NCBI GenBank assembly: GCA_028874915.1
Contig: JAPPHA010000006.1
Coordinates: forward strand, 89,030 to 153,029
Reading direction: 5' to 3'
DNA: 64,000 nt
Source: Paracoccaceae bacterium
Lineage (GTDB): Bacteria > Pseudomonadota > Alphaproteobacteria > Rhodobacterales > Rhodobacteraceae
The position numbers and the translations under genes were made by a program. The notes beneath the pieces were generated by a model, which saw nothing but the letters and a program-made list of their open reading frames with translations, was not told where the DNA came from and ran no database searches. Position 1 is the stretch's first letter. Every line of letters begins with the position of its first letter. Below are positions 55,867 to 64,000 of the stretch, piece by piece.

Positions 55867-56881
55867 GGGGCTGCGGAATGAGAAAGTGTCCTGTCGCCTG
55901 CGCGATCAGCCGGTCACGGCGGGACTGCCAGGCCTCGACATGGACCGATGCGTACCGGCGCCCGCTGCGAATGACCCGCGCCCTGGCAAAACAGTCTTCT
56001 GCCCTGCCTGGCCTCAGGTAGTCGACAGAGAAATCGATTGTCTTCGGCAGACGTAGTGACGAACCCCCGTTCTCGCGGACCGCATCTGCAGTTGTCGGCT
56101 GTTTTCCGGGCAGACCGGCGGACAGCAGCCCACGCTCCCACGAGATTTCGATGATGGCGGCGGCCTCGAGAAACCCTGCCGTGGCGCCACCATGCAATGC
56201 CGGCAACGCCGAATTGCCAATCAGTTTCGGATGGAATTTCATGACTGCCGTCAGTTCATTTCCGTGGATGTCGAAAGTGATACCCATGAAATCCAGGTAG
56301 GGCCAATCCGTTCGAATTCCATCGAAACCGGAGGCGTCAACAGCGTGATCAGGCCGCGCCAAGACTCCCGGAAACTCCGGATCGCCCTGCGAACCGGGGG
56401 CCGCTTCAGGGACGTCGGCGTCCGCGCGCGGAACCGACGTGGGCGTGAATGCAGTCGCATCAACATGGGCGAACGTGTAGGCGGCTGTCGCGGCCGCGAC
56501 CGGGGTCGACGGGTCGTTGTCCCGAGCGAGCCCTCTTACGAAAGCGACCGTACTGGTCACATGATAGACTTCGGCTGTCGCCTGGATCCTTGCGCCCGGT
56601 ATTGCCGAACGCATGTAGTCGATTCGCAAGTCAATCGTCGCCGTTGGCGCACCATTTTCCGGATGGAGCAGAACGGCCGCACCTCCGCAGGAATCGAGCA
56701 GTGCCGTAACGACGCCTCCGTGCAGGACGGAATTCGCCGGATCACCCACTATCCGGGAACTCCAGGGTAAGACCAAGGTGGCCGTTCCCGGCCCGGCCGA
56801 CTCGACCACCATGTCCAGCGCGCGGCAAAAGGGCAGACCCTCGATGACGTTGCGCGCCAGAGATTCCCTTGGGCTGGTCAT
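55859..56881 (-). CDS. Double-hotdog PaaI-type thioesterase
   Basis: 340 residues made of two hotdog domains. The first (about 10-145) has SVLHGGVVTALLDSCGGAAVL and IDLRIDYMRSAIPG; the second (about 190-335) has PALHGGATAGFLEAAAIIEIS and IDFSVDYLRPGRAED. Both helices keep the HGG motif, and the first keeps the Asp in DSCGG while the second has Glu in LEAA. Such fusions act on acyl-CoA thioesters, with two domains forming one unit. ATG 56881 follows AAGGGG at a spacing of 8; a TTG at 56905 is also in frame. Confidence 0.85.
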   Translation of the reverse strand: MTSPRESLARNVIEGLPFCRALDMVVESAGPGTATLVLPWSSRIVGDPANSVLHGGVVTALLDSCGGAAVLLHPENGAPTATIDLRIDYMRSAIPGARIQATAEVYHVTSTVAFVRGLARDNDPSTPVAAATAAYTFAHVDATAFTPTSVPRADADVPEAAPGSQGDPEFPGVLARPDHAVDASGFDGIRTDWPYLDFMGITFDIHGNELTAVMKFHPKLIGNSALPALHGGATAGFLEAAAIIEISWERGLLSAGLPGKQPTTADAVRENGGSSLRLPKTIDFSVDYLRPGRAEDCFARARVIRSGRRYASVHVEAWQSRRDRLIAQATGHFLIPQPHG

Positions 56882-56939
56882 GTCAATGACCCCTTTTTCA
56901 CCCAACGATTCAGGGAACCCGGCGGGAGAGCCTGAGTGT

Positions 56940-57680
56940 TCAAAGCGTCCGTCCTCCGTCGATCGGCAGTATGACTCCGGTCATCATGCCCGCGTCGTCC
57001 GAACAGAGGAAACGGGCAGCACTCGCAATATCGTCCGGATGGCAGAACCGACCCAAGGGAATAGTGCTTAGAAAGGCCTCACGCCTCTCCGGCGTGTCCT
57101 CACCGAGGAAACGTTTGAGAAGAGGTGTTTCGCCGGCGACCGGCGCCAGACCATTGACACGAATGTTGAAGGGCGCCAGTTCGATGGCCATGGTCCGGGT
57201 CGCCGTGATCATCCAACCTTTTGACGCATTGTACCAATTCAGCCGGGGCCGCGGCGACAGTCCGGCCGTCGAGGCAACATTGAGGATGCATCCTCCGCCC
57301 GAAGCCTTCATCATCGGAACGAAATGTCTGGCGGTCAGGTAAACCGACTTGCAGTTGACGGAGAAAACCGACAGGAACTCGTCTTCCGTTATGTCTTCGA
57401 GTGGCTTCGGAAGATGGGTTATCCCAGCATTGTTGATCAGGACGTCGGGTGGACCCATGTCATTGACGACGGAGGCCGCAAATTCGGCAACGTTGTCTCC
57501 GTTCGACACGTCGACTTGATAGGCTCGGGCTCCCGTTTCTTTGGCGATCCGTTGGGCAGCATCGGCGTCGATGTCGGCGATCGCGACCTGCCCGGCATCA
57601 CACGCAAAACGGCGGACAATTCCGGCTCCGAAACCCGATCCTCCGCCTGTGACGATCACAACCTTGTGTTCAAATCCCAT
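56940..57680 (-). CDS. Short-chain dehydrogenase/reductase
   Basis: 246 residues, classical SDR. The cofactor motif is VTGGGSGFGAGIVRRF (TGxxxGxG), NNAGITHLP follows, and the catalytic residues are Ser (NVASTAGLS) and YNASKGW (YxxxK). The Asp in IADIDADA after beta 2 favours NAD(H). The C-terminus ends MTGVILPIDGGRTL, as in 3-oxoacyl-ACP reductase or glucose dehydrogenase-like SDRs. GGAAAGGGCCG precedes the ATG. It lies 58 bases upstream of the thioesterase gene on the same strand, suggesting a fatty-acid or CoA-ester context. Confidence 0.9.
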   Translation of the reverse strand: MGFEHKVVIVTGGGSGFGAGIVRRFACDAGQVAIADIDADAAQRIAKETGARAYQVDVSNGDNVAEFAASVVNDMGPPDVLINNAGITHLPKPLEDITEDEFLSVFSVNCKSVYLTARHFVPMMKASGGGCILNVASTAGLSPRPRLNWYNASKGWMITATRTMAIELAPFNIRVNGLAPVAGETPLLKRFLGEDTPERREAFLSTIPLGRFCHPDDIASAARFLCSDDAGMMTGVILPIDGGRTL

Positions 57681-58148
57681 CGGCCCTTTCCCTCCTCGTC
57701 ACGTTTCTCACGAATCGAAGACCGGCCGGCCCGACCACGGAGAATTCAGACCCGTGCCGGCCGGACCCGTGCAGGACAGTTGCGGGTCCGGAATGGCGTA
57801 CGGGGTGCCGGCGTCCGGTGACCCTATCCTCCGAGGCTCTGGAATGATCAAGCGGGTAATCCCGCAACCGGGCGGACATCGCCGGGATGCCACTTTCGAC
57901 CCAGGTCCGAAGCTGGACATCCGGTTCCCGATGCTGATTCGCGTCGTGGCCGTTGCAATTCGGACCTGACTTGGGCTTCTCTCGCTACGGACCCTGCCCG
58001 GAACTTCCATGCCTACCATGAACCCAAAAAACGGACGCAAACCGACGGCCTCGCCAAAACCGCCAAGCGCAACCCGACTCCGGACACGGAATCACCCGGA
58101 ACCGACACGTCCGTGACCCGATTGATCAAGTGGATTCGAGACAGCCGG
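57681..58148. other. Gap between the SDR and putative lipoprotein genes
   Basis: About 470 bases with no supported gene; promoters for the two diverging genes should be here. No repeat or RNA gene was recognised. Confidence 0.35.
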
Positions 58149-58730
58149 ATGATTCTCCGGCAACCGGACGGCGGTTTCGGTTGCGTCTGTGTCCGGACCT
58201 GGAACAGCGTCCCATGTCTCGCCATTCTTGCAATCGCCATCGCCTTCAAGGGTTGCATCTCGAGCCCGGATTCAACCAGGTTTCAGGATGGTCTGGTCGA
58301 TCCGGATCCGCAGTTACGGTCGCTCACAGAAATCGAGAACGCAAGCCCGAGCCCGCCGGACTCGCCCGGAAACGCCGATGGCCTAATGATCGAACTGGTG
58401 GAACTCGATCGCGAAGCTCCCGAGATTTTTTTTGTTGAGGAATTTGCCGTCCGCGCGGCAATTGGAACCAAGGGTGGGATCTGGGTGGCCTTTCACTCAA
58501 TTCCCCGCCCCGAGCGGGTTGTTGTCCGAAACCCGTCAACGGGGTTGACGGTGGAGGCGTCGCTTTTCGAAGGGACAATGGACCGGCCATACATGAGTGA
58601 TTCCGGGGCACCCCTCCTTTTGTCGCCGGCTGCTGCAGACGCCCTTGGGGTCCCATCCGGAACTGCCGTCGAAGTGACCGTAACGGCACTACGTCGTGAG
58701 ATCATTGACGCGCGGGAAGATGGCACCTGA
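58149..58730 (+). CDS. Putative lipoprotein of unknown function
   Basis: About 193 residues. A hydrophobic stretch ends in a possible lipobox (LAILAIAIAFKGC), so the mature protein may begin with a lipid-modified Cys near residue 36. The rest has a proline-rich linker (ASPSPPDSPGN) and a beta-rich region ending GAPLLLSPAAADALGVPSGT, which resembles a barrel segment of RlpA-like proteins. That is notable because rlpA often precedes dacA, but the RlpA catalytic core is not recognisable. GTG 58113 is an alternative start; neither start has a strong RBS. Confidence 0.55.
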   Translation: MILRQPDGGFGCVCVRTWNSVPCLAILAIAIAFKGCISSPDSTRFQDGLVDPDPQLRSLTEIENASPSPPDSPGNADGLMIELVELDREAPEIFFVEEFAVRAAIGTKGGIWVAFHSIPRPERVVVRNPSTGLTVEASLFEGTMDRPYMSDSGAPLLLSPAAADALGVPSGTAVEVTVTALRREIIDAREDGT

Positions 58731-59211
58731 CAACCAGGCCTCCGGAACCACGGACGAAACGGCGGTTTGTTCGGGTTTGGAAGGACAAGTCCGAGTGTTC
58801 ACTCTTCCATTCAGGTCGCCCTTGGAGACGCAGGACATGGTGGGCCAAGCGGGCGGCGGGTCCCTGGAACAGAGGAACTCGCCAGAGAGGGCCCAACGGT
58901 GAACGTCCCTTCGTGCAAATCGTGCCTTTCGTCGCGGACCTGAACTGTCGACAGGAACGGTGACGACAGGAGACCGCCGAACCGGCGAAACCGGAGCCCA
59001 TGATTCGCTTTGTCTCGGTTGGTTCCGAGTCCAATTTGGAAGCCCCGTTCGGCCGGTCCCAGCACTTGCGATTCGATATTGTCTCTGTCAGCTTTCCCCG
59101 GCCATGACCCGCTATCTCTCAAGCCCTCGCGTCCCGCGTTTCGACCGTCTCGTAAACGGTTCATCGGGTCGCTGCCTGGGGTCGGTCCTCGCGGTGGCCA
59201 TTGTCTCCCGT
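58731..59211. other. Gap upstream of dacA
   Basis: About 480 bases. The dacA frame is open through the last 250 of them, but that part lacks similarity to the family. No other gene, terminator or repeat was recognised. Confidence 0.35.
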
Positions 59212-60378
59212 ATGGTCAGAGCCAGTGCGGTGCCCGCAATGGTTACAGTCTTTGCTCTGTTGGCGGTCACCTCGGTCGCCGTTCGAGCTGCGACAACCGA
59301 TACGACGGCGCGGGCTGCGATCGTCATGGACATGACGACAGGCGCGGTCTTGATGGAAAAGAACGCCAGCATGCCGCTGCCACCGGCTTCAATGTCGAAA
59401 CTGATGACGCTCTACTTACTCTTCGATGCCCTTCGGGAACGGCGCGTATCCCTCGAAACTCAGTTTCAGGTCTCCCGCAAGGCCGCGGAAATGGGCGGTT
59501 CAAAGATGTTCCTTCGCGAAGGTGAGAATGTCTCGGTCGAGAACCTGATTCGCGGTGTCATTGTCCAGTCAGGCAATGACGCCAGTGTCACCATCGCCGA
59601 AAACCTGGCCGGAACCGAGGATGCCTTCGTTCGATTCATGAACGTCCAGGCGAACAAGATGGGGCTCGAAAACTCCACCTTTGCAAATTCCACGGGATGG
59701 CCTCATCCGCGGCATCTGGTGAGCGCTCAGGATATGGTCTTGCTGGCGGAGCGTGTGATCCGGGATTTCCCTGAATTTTACGGGTACTTCAAGGAACCGG
59801 AATTCACCTGGGACGGGGTTACACAGGCGAACCGGAATCCTCTCCTCGGCCTCGATGCCCATGTCGATGGGTTGAAGACCGGCCACACCCAGGCGGCGGG
59901 ATACGGGCTGGTTGGATCGGCCTTCAATGGCCAGCGACGGATTATTTTTGCCGTCTTCGGAATGGAGAGTGCCTCGGAGAGGCAACGCGAATCCCTTCGG
60001 CTGGTCAATTGGGCATTCCGAGAGTTTTCGCTCATGACAATCGTCGAAAGGGGCGAGAGGATTGCCACTGCAAATGTCGCGCTGGGTGACCGGGACGAAG
60101 TCGGCTTGATCTCGACGGCCGACATCGTCGCCACCGCGCCGTTCTGGGCCAAGGAGGATGTGACGCTCAAGCTGCGCTACGCAGGGCCGCTGGAAGCCCC
60201 CGTCAAGGCGGGTGATTCGGTCGCGGAACTCCTCGTTACGTTTCCGGAAATGCCCACGACATCCTACCCTTTGCAGGCGGAATCCGACGTCGGAATCGGT
60301 GGTGTCGTTGCGCGCATCAAGGCTGTCATCGAAATCCTGGTTCTTGAGATCGCGGGCCTAGTCCCGGGCAGCATTTAG
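59212..60378 (+). CDS. dacA: D-alanyl-D-alanine carboxypeptidase (penicillin-binding protein 5/6 type)
   Basis: Trims the terminal D-Ala of peptidoglycan pentapeptides in the periplasm. From ATG 59212 it has 388 residues with a signal peptide cleaved near VAVRA (about 26). Active-site motifs are complete: Ser60-Met-Ser-Lys63, Ser120-Gly-Asn122 and Lys222-Thr-Gly224. The C-terminal PBP5 beta domain (about 280-365) is followed by an amphipathic anchoring helix. Upstream in-frame codons such as ATG 59104 would give an unusually long N-region. It begins the conserved run dacA-tmk-holB-tatD-MBL hydrolase. Confidence 0.93.
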   Translation: MVRASAVPAMVTVFALLAVTSVAVRAATTDTTARAAIVMDMTTGAVLMEKNASMPLPPASMSKLMTLYLLFDALRERRVSLETQFQVSRKAAEMGGSKMFLREGENVSVENLIRGVIVQSGNDASVTIAENLAGTEDAFVRFMNVQANKMGLENSTFANSTGWPHPRHLVSAQDMVLLAERVIRDFPEFYGYFKEPEFTWDGVTQANRNPLLGLDAHVDGLKTGHTQAAGYGLVGSAFNGQRRIIFAVFGMESASERQRESLRLVNWAFREFSLMTIVERGERIATANVALGDRDEVGLISTADIVATAPFWAKEDVTLKLRYAGPLEAPVKAGDSVAELLVTFPEMPTTSYPLQAESDVGIGGVVARIKAVIEILVLEIAGLVPGSI

Positions 60379-60391
60379 GCGCCCGGCCTCC

Positions 60392-61036
60392 ATGACGCGG
60401 AAACCGGGTAACGGACTCTTCATCACATTCGAGGGAATCGACGGTTGTGGCAAGTCGACGCAAGCCCGCCGCCTTGCGACGTCGCTTCGGAGCCGTGGTG
60501 AACCGGTTCTCTTGACCCGGGAGCCAGGAGGGTCAACCGGTGCCGAGGACATTCGGTCCCTGCTCGTCAAGGGCGATCCGGACAGGTGGTGGCCCGAGAC
60601 GGAACTGCTTCTGTTCACCGCAGCGCGATTCGATCATTTCCGAAAGGTCATCGGTCCGGCCCGCGCAAAGGGAACGACTGTCATATGCGACCGCTTCACG
60701 GACTCGACCCGAGTATATCAGGGCTGCGCTCGGGGTGGCCTTCGGCGGTTGGTCGATACGCTTCATGAACAGCTCGGCATTTCCGAACCCGACCTGACGA
60801 TCTTGATCGACCTAGCCCCCGAACAGGCAATGGCACGCAGTCTGGAATCCCAACCCCTGGAAACCCGGTTCGAGGACTTTGGCGTGGCGTTTCAAGGCCG
60901 GATGCGCGACGCCTTTCATCAACTCGCCCGCGAGTTCGATGATCGTATCCATGTCGTGAACGGAGACCTTGCTGCCGACTCGCTGGCTCAGCATGTTGAA
61001 GCCATTGTCGAGAACTGCCGCGGACCGTCGGCATGA
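60392..61036 (+). CDS. tmk: Thymidylate kinase
   Basis: Phosphorylates dTMP to dTDP. 214 residues. P-loop FEGIDGCGKSTQARRL at the N-terminus, the DR motif region TREPGGSTGAEDIRSLL, and CDRFTDSTRVYQGCARG with the catalytic Asp-Arg. The lid region RSLESQPLETRFED follows. It starts 13 bases after dacA and overlaps holB by four bases; the tmk-holB pairing is widespread in bacteria. Confidence 0.96.
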   Translation: MTRKPGNGLFITFEGIDGCGKSTQARRLATSLRSRGEPVLLTREPGGSTGAEDIRSLLVKGDPDRWWPETELLLFTAARFDHFRKVIGPARAKGTTVICDRFTDSTRVYQGCARGGLRRLVDTLHEQLGISEPDLTILIDLAPEQAMARSLESQPLETRFEDFGVAFQGRMRDAFHQLAREFDDRIHVVNGDLAADSLAQHVEAIVENCRGPSA

Positions 61037-62187
61037 ATGACGTAGAGCGCCCAGAGCCCGATTGCATCACGGTAAACCTCCACCCTCGGCATACGCGTCG
61101 CCTCTTCGGTCATGAACAGGCCCAGGGTGAATTCATGGATGCGTGGCGATCCGGCCGCCTCCATCACGCGTGGCTAATTTCCGGGCCGCGAGGAATTGGC
61201 AAGGCGACCATGGCGTGGCGGATCGCCCGCTTTCTGCTTACGCGGCCGCAGGTATCCGCAGCCCAGGAATCGTTTTTTCAAGCCGGTTCACCGTCACGGC
61301 CGGCCTCGCCCGATCGGATACCCGACCCAGACCCTTCACACCCGGCCGACCGTCGGATGACTGCCCTTAGCGAACCCGATCTCAAACTTTGCCGCCGGCC
61401 ATGGGATGAGAAAATAAAAAAATTCAAGAGGTTCATCACCGTTGATGAAGTCCGTCGCCTGCAAAGTGAATTCGCAACCCGATCCGTCACGGGAGCGTGG
61501 CGGGTCGCCATTGTTGACGCAGCCGACGACATGAATGAAGCATCGGCCAATGCTTTCCTGAAATTACTCGAAGAGCCCCCTGATCATGTCCTGTTTTTGC
61601 TTGTCTGCCATCAACCGTCCCGTCTCCTTCCCACGGTCCGGTCACGGTGCCGAACCTTGACTTGCCGTCATCTTGATCCCGATTCTTTTGCCCACGTCAT
61701 GACGGCGTCGGGACAGGGCGAGAACATTGGTGCCCGGAGGGAACTCGCGGTTTTGTCCGCGGGTTCGCCGGGAGATGCGATCCGTCTGGCGGATGGCAAC
61801 GGTATCAGTGCCTATGCCGATCTGGTTCGTTTGTTTTCGGCGGCTCCGACGCTGGACCGCCGCTTCGCGTTGACGATCGCCGAGGATTTCGGGTCCGGGG
61901 ATGGGAGCCGGTTTGATCTCGGACTGCGCCTGGTTGCCTTGCTGATGATGCGCCTGGCTCGATTTGGCGCATGTCGGTCGGATGACATCGTTGAGGCTGC
62001 CGAAGGCGAAGCCGCGATGATTCGGAAGCTGGCTCCGGAGCCTGAGGCCGCCAGGATGTGGGCGGGACTCGCGCAAGACTTGCCGCCCCGCGCCGAGGAG
62101 TCCCGTAGGACCAACCTTGACCCGACGGGCGCAATCCTTGATATCTTGTTACGGATGAACGCGGTCGCCCGGCGCGTCGTCACCTGA
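61033..62187 (+). CDS. holB: DNA polymerase III subunit delta'
   Basis: Clamp-loader subunit, 384 residues. The AAA+ core has a modified P-loop (WLISGPRGIGKATMAWRIA), VDEVRRLQSEFATRS, a Walker B-like VAIVDAADDMNEASANAFLK, then LLEEPPDHVLFLLVCHQPSRL and the sensor PTVRSRCRTL. The C-terminal oligomerisation domain follows. An insertion of about 50 residues rich in Pro and Asp (SPDRIPDPDPSHPADRR) after the P-loop replaces the zinc-binding segment of E. coli delta'. It is joined to tmk by a 4-base overlap; metG, often next, is absent. Confidence 0.92.
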   Translation: MNDVERPEPDCITVNLHPRHTRRLFGHEQAQGEFMDAWRSGRLHHAWLISGPRGIGKATMAWRIARFLLTRPQVSAAQESFFQAGSPSRPASPDRIPDPDPSHPADRRMTALSEPDLKLCRRPWDEKIKKFKRFITVDEVRRLQSEFATRSVTGAWRVAIVDAADDMNEASANAFLKLLEEPPDHVLFLLVCHQPSRLLPTVRSRCRTLTCRHLDPDSFAHVMTASGQGENIGARRELAVLSAGSPGDAIRLADGNGISAYADLVRLFSAAPTLDRRFALTIAEDFGSGDGSRFDLGLRLVALLMMRLARFGACRSDDIVEAAEGEAAMIRKLAPEPEAARMWAGLAQDLPPRAEESRRTNLDPTGAILDILLRMNAVARRVVT

Positions 62188-62213
62188 GTGACCGGTCGAT
62201 CGAGACTCCACCC

Positions 62214-63023
62214 ATGTTGTCCTCCGGAACCTCTCTCGTCGACAGCCACTGTCACCTCGATTTCCCGGATTTCAATGATGACCTCCCCGAGGTCGTCGAT
62301 CGTGCCATCACTCATGGCGTGACACGCATGGTCACGATCGCGACCAGCCTGTCCGCGGAACCGGTTGCCCGCACGCTGGCGGACACTTACACGCCTGTCT
62401 TCTTTGCTGTTGGAACGCATCCCCACCGCGTCGCACAGGCGCCAATGGCGACAGTCGACGAACTTCTGCAAGTCGCACAACACCCGAAGATGGTCGCGAT
62501 CGGCGAATCCGGCCTCGACTATCACTACACGCGGGACTTGGCGGCACTTCAGGAAACAAGCCTTCGGATTCACGCTGAGGCGGCCCGGCTGAGCGGGCTG
62601 CCGCTGATCATCCACGCGCGGGACGCCGACACGGATATGGCGCGGATTCTCGCGGACGAGCACTGCAAGGGAACGTTCGACTGTGTGATGCACTGTTTCT
62701 CGTCGTCCGCCGAACTGGCCGACGCAGCAATTGAACTCGGGTTCTACCTGTCCATGTCCGGAATCGTGACTTTCCGGAATTCGGGGCCCCTCCGATCCAT
62801 CTTCGCGCGTGTCCCGTCGGATCGGATCCTCGTCGAGACCGATGCCCCTTACCTGGCCCCGGTTCCCTATCGGGGCAAACGGAACGAACCCGCCCGCACG
62901 GTCCATACTGCGGCCGTCGGTGCCCAACTCCATGGCATGTCGCTCGACGAATTTGCCGCTCTGACGACACGGAATTTCGACAGGCTCTTCGCAAAGGCCA
63001 ACACGAGGAGCATCGCTGCGTGA
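62214..63023 (+). CDS. tatD: TatD-family metal-dependent hydrolase (DNase)
   Basis: TIM-barrel hydrolase, 269 residues. Metal-binding motifs: DSHCHLDF near the N-terminus, AIGESGLDYHYTRD, LPLIIHARDADTD, MHCFSSSAELA and ILVETDAPYLAP. TatD proteins cleave DNA or RNA 3' ends and act in repair or quality control. It begins 26 bases after holB and overlaps the following MBL gene by four bases. Confidence 0.94.
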   Translation: MLSSGTSLVDSHCHLDFPDFNDDLPEVVDRAITHGVTRMVTIATSLSAEPVARTLADTYTPVFFAVGTHPHRVAQAPMATVDELLQVAQHPKMVAIGESGLDYHYTRDLAALQETSLRIHAEAARLSGLPLIIHARDADTDMARILADEHCKGTFDCVMHCFSSSAELADAAIELGFYLSMSGIVTFRNSGPLRSIFARVPSDRILVETDAPYLAPVPYRGKRNEPARTVHTAAVGAQLHGMSLDEFAALTTRNFDRLFAKANTRSIAA

Positions 63024-63820
63024 CCACCGGTCTGTCCGTCACCATTCTTGGTTGTGGGTCTTCGGGAGGTGTTCCGAGAATCGGTGGTCTCTGGGGGCAA
63101 TGCGACCCGAACAATCCCAGGAATCACCGCCGACGATGTTCCCTTCTGATCCAGCGGGTTTCGGCAGAGGGAACGACCAATGTGCTGGTCGACACCTCAC
63201 CGGACCTCCGGTGCCAATTGCTCGATGCCGGCATCGGCACGCTCGATGCGGTCGTCTTCACTCACGAACATGCCGATCACACGAACGGGATCGATGATTT
63301 GCGCATGGTGGCCATGAACTGCCGAAACCGCATCCCGGTCCACGCAAGGTCAGGTACGGCTGCCGCGATCAAGGGACGATTCGGATATGCCTTCGAGACA
63401 CCACTCGGCAGCAACTATCCGCCGTTCCTTGATCTCATATTGATTGACGGAAACCTGGCGATTGATGGTCCTGGCGGAACCGTTGAACTGACACCGTTCG
63501 TGGTCGAGCATGGCGACATTACTTCGCTTGGATTCAGGATAAACACCCTGGCGTATTTGCCGGACGCCCTGGACATCCCGGAATCCAGTTGGCCAATCCT
63601 CGCGGATCTTGATTGCTGGATTGTAGATGCCCTCAGGAGAAAACCGCATCCTTCACACGCACATCTCGCCAAGACGTTGACGTGGATCGAACGGGCGAAA
63701 CCGAAACAAGCCATCCTCACCAATCTGCACATCGATCTCGATTACCGGGCTCTTTGCGACGAGACGCCCCCGAACGTCGTTGCGGCCCATGACGGACTTT
63801 CCATCCGCATCTCGGGGTGA
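63020..63820 (+). CDS. MBL-fold metallo-hydrolase, PhnP-like phosphodiesterase
   Basis: 266 residues, GTG start overlapping the tatD stop. TILGCGSSGGVPRIGG at the N-terminus and VVFTHEHADHTNGIDDLR (HxHxDH di-metal motif) place it with PhnP/RNase Z-like phosphodiesterases; VVEHGDITSLGFRI and LDCWIVDALRRKPHPSHAH supply later metal ligands. It ends the dacA-tmk-holB-tatD run. PhnP acts on cyclic ribose phosphates in phosphonate use, but no phn genes are near, so a general phosphodiesterase role is more likely. Confidence 0.9.
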   Translation: MTTGLSVTILGCGSSGGVPRIGGLWGQCDPNNPRNHRRRCSLLIQRVSAEGTTNVLVDTSPDLRCQLLDAGIGTLDAVVFTHEHADHTNGIDDLRMVAMNCRNRIPVHARSGTAAAIKGRFGYAFETPLGSNYPPFLDLILIDGNLAIDGPGGTVELTPFVVEHGDITSLGFRINTLAYLPDALDIPESSWPILADLDCWIVDALRRKPHPSHAHLAKTLTWIERAKPKQAILTNLHIDLDYRALCDETPPNVVAAHDGLSIRISG

Positions 63821-64000
63821 TGCTGGTAGTCTTTGTGATCGTGCTTCCAATCATCCTCCAGACCGGAACCGGATAGGTTGCCGTTCGCCTGGAGTTCATT
63901 TGCGGGAACTGGCTGACCGGTTCGCAGTCGCGCCGCCACTTCCCCCCATAAAACTCGCGCAGGGGACTGTCGCGTTCAGGCGACAGGTGAATGCGCGTTC
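63821..64000. other. Right edge of window, no supported gene
   Basis: About 180 bases after the last gene. Only short ORFs are visible on either strand, and none is recognised. Confidence 0.35.

Overview
The window reads as chromosomal DNA of a GC-rich alphaproteobacterium, probably related to Rhodospirillales-type lineages. The evidence is gene order and signals. The run ppiD-trpE-trpG-trpD-trpC-moaC-moeA-lexA-gltX-gltA, the cluster rplM-rpsI-argC with ccmE-ccmF-ccmH, and the run dacA-tmk-holB-tatD-MBL hydrolase are all arrangements I associate with that class. The lexA promoter carries the alphaproteobacterial direct-repeat SOS box (GTTC-N7-GTTC). No rRNA, tRNA or CRISPR array was recognised.

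Layout: 0.2-8.2 kb is a tightly coupled biosynthetic operon: membrane foldase, tryptophan synthesis and molybdenum-cofactor genes, with many 4-base ATGA overlaps. It is interrupted between moeA and lexA (8.2-11.7 kb) by an insertion holding a tyrosine-recombinase scrap, a Gfo/Idh/MocA dehydrogenase, a ThuA-like gene with an in-frame TAG, and a decayed cytochrome c gene. lexA, gltX and gltA follow. From 15.9 to 23 kb the minus strand carries an enoyl-CoA hydratase, cytochrome c maturation genes (no ccmG seen), argC, rpsI, rplM and a thioesterase. From 23.7 to 28.6 kb are an MBL-fold exported protein, a second crotonase, an M32 carboxypeptidase and ctaA.

From 28.6 to 52.1 kb lies an accessory island of about 23 kb. 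It is bounded by two diverged direct repeats of about 300 bp. Each repeat spans the same ancestral junction: the ctaA 5' end plus the trmJ 3' end. The left repeat has intact ctaA and a relic of trmJ. The right repeat has intact trmJ and a relic of ctaA. This is the structure expected from single-crossover integration of a circular molecule carrying that junction. The island encodes a flavin monooxygenase-like protein with a hydrolase, a LysR regulator, IS630 and IS1595 relics around an orphan secreted protein, a ribose-type ABC importer, a GMC oxidoreductase, an SMP-30 lactonase, a zinc-dependent alcohol dehydrogenase, a TTC38-like repeat protein, four Gfo/Idh/MocA dehydrogenases, an AEC transporter and a beta-hydroxyacid dehydrogenase. 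Together they look like an uncharacterised oxidative route for an imported sugar or polyol: import, oxidation to a lactone, lactone opening, further dehydrogenation.

From 52 to 64 kb the core resumes: trmJ, DUF952, pyrD, a MATE transporter, a double-hotdog thioesterase, an SDR, a putative lipoprotein, dacA, tmk, holB, tatD and a PhnP-like hydrolase. All assignments come from reading the sequence; no database search was run.
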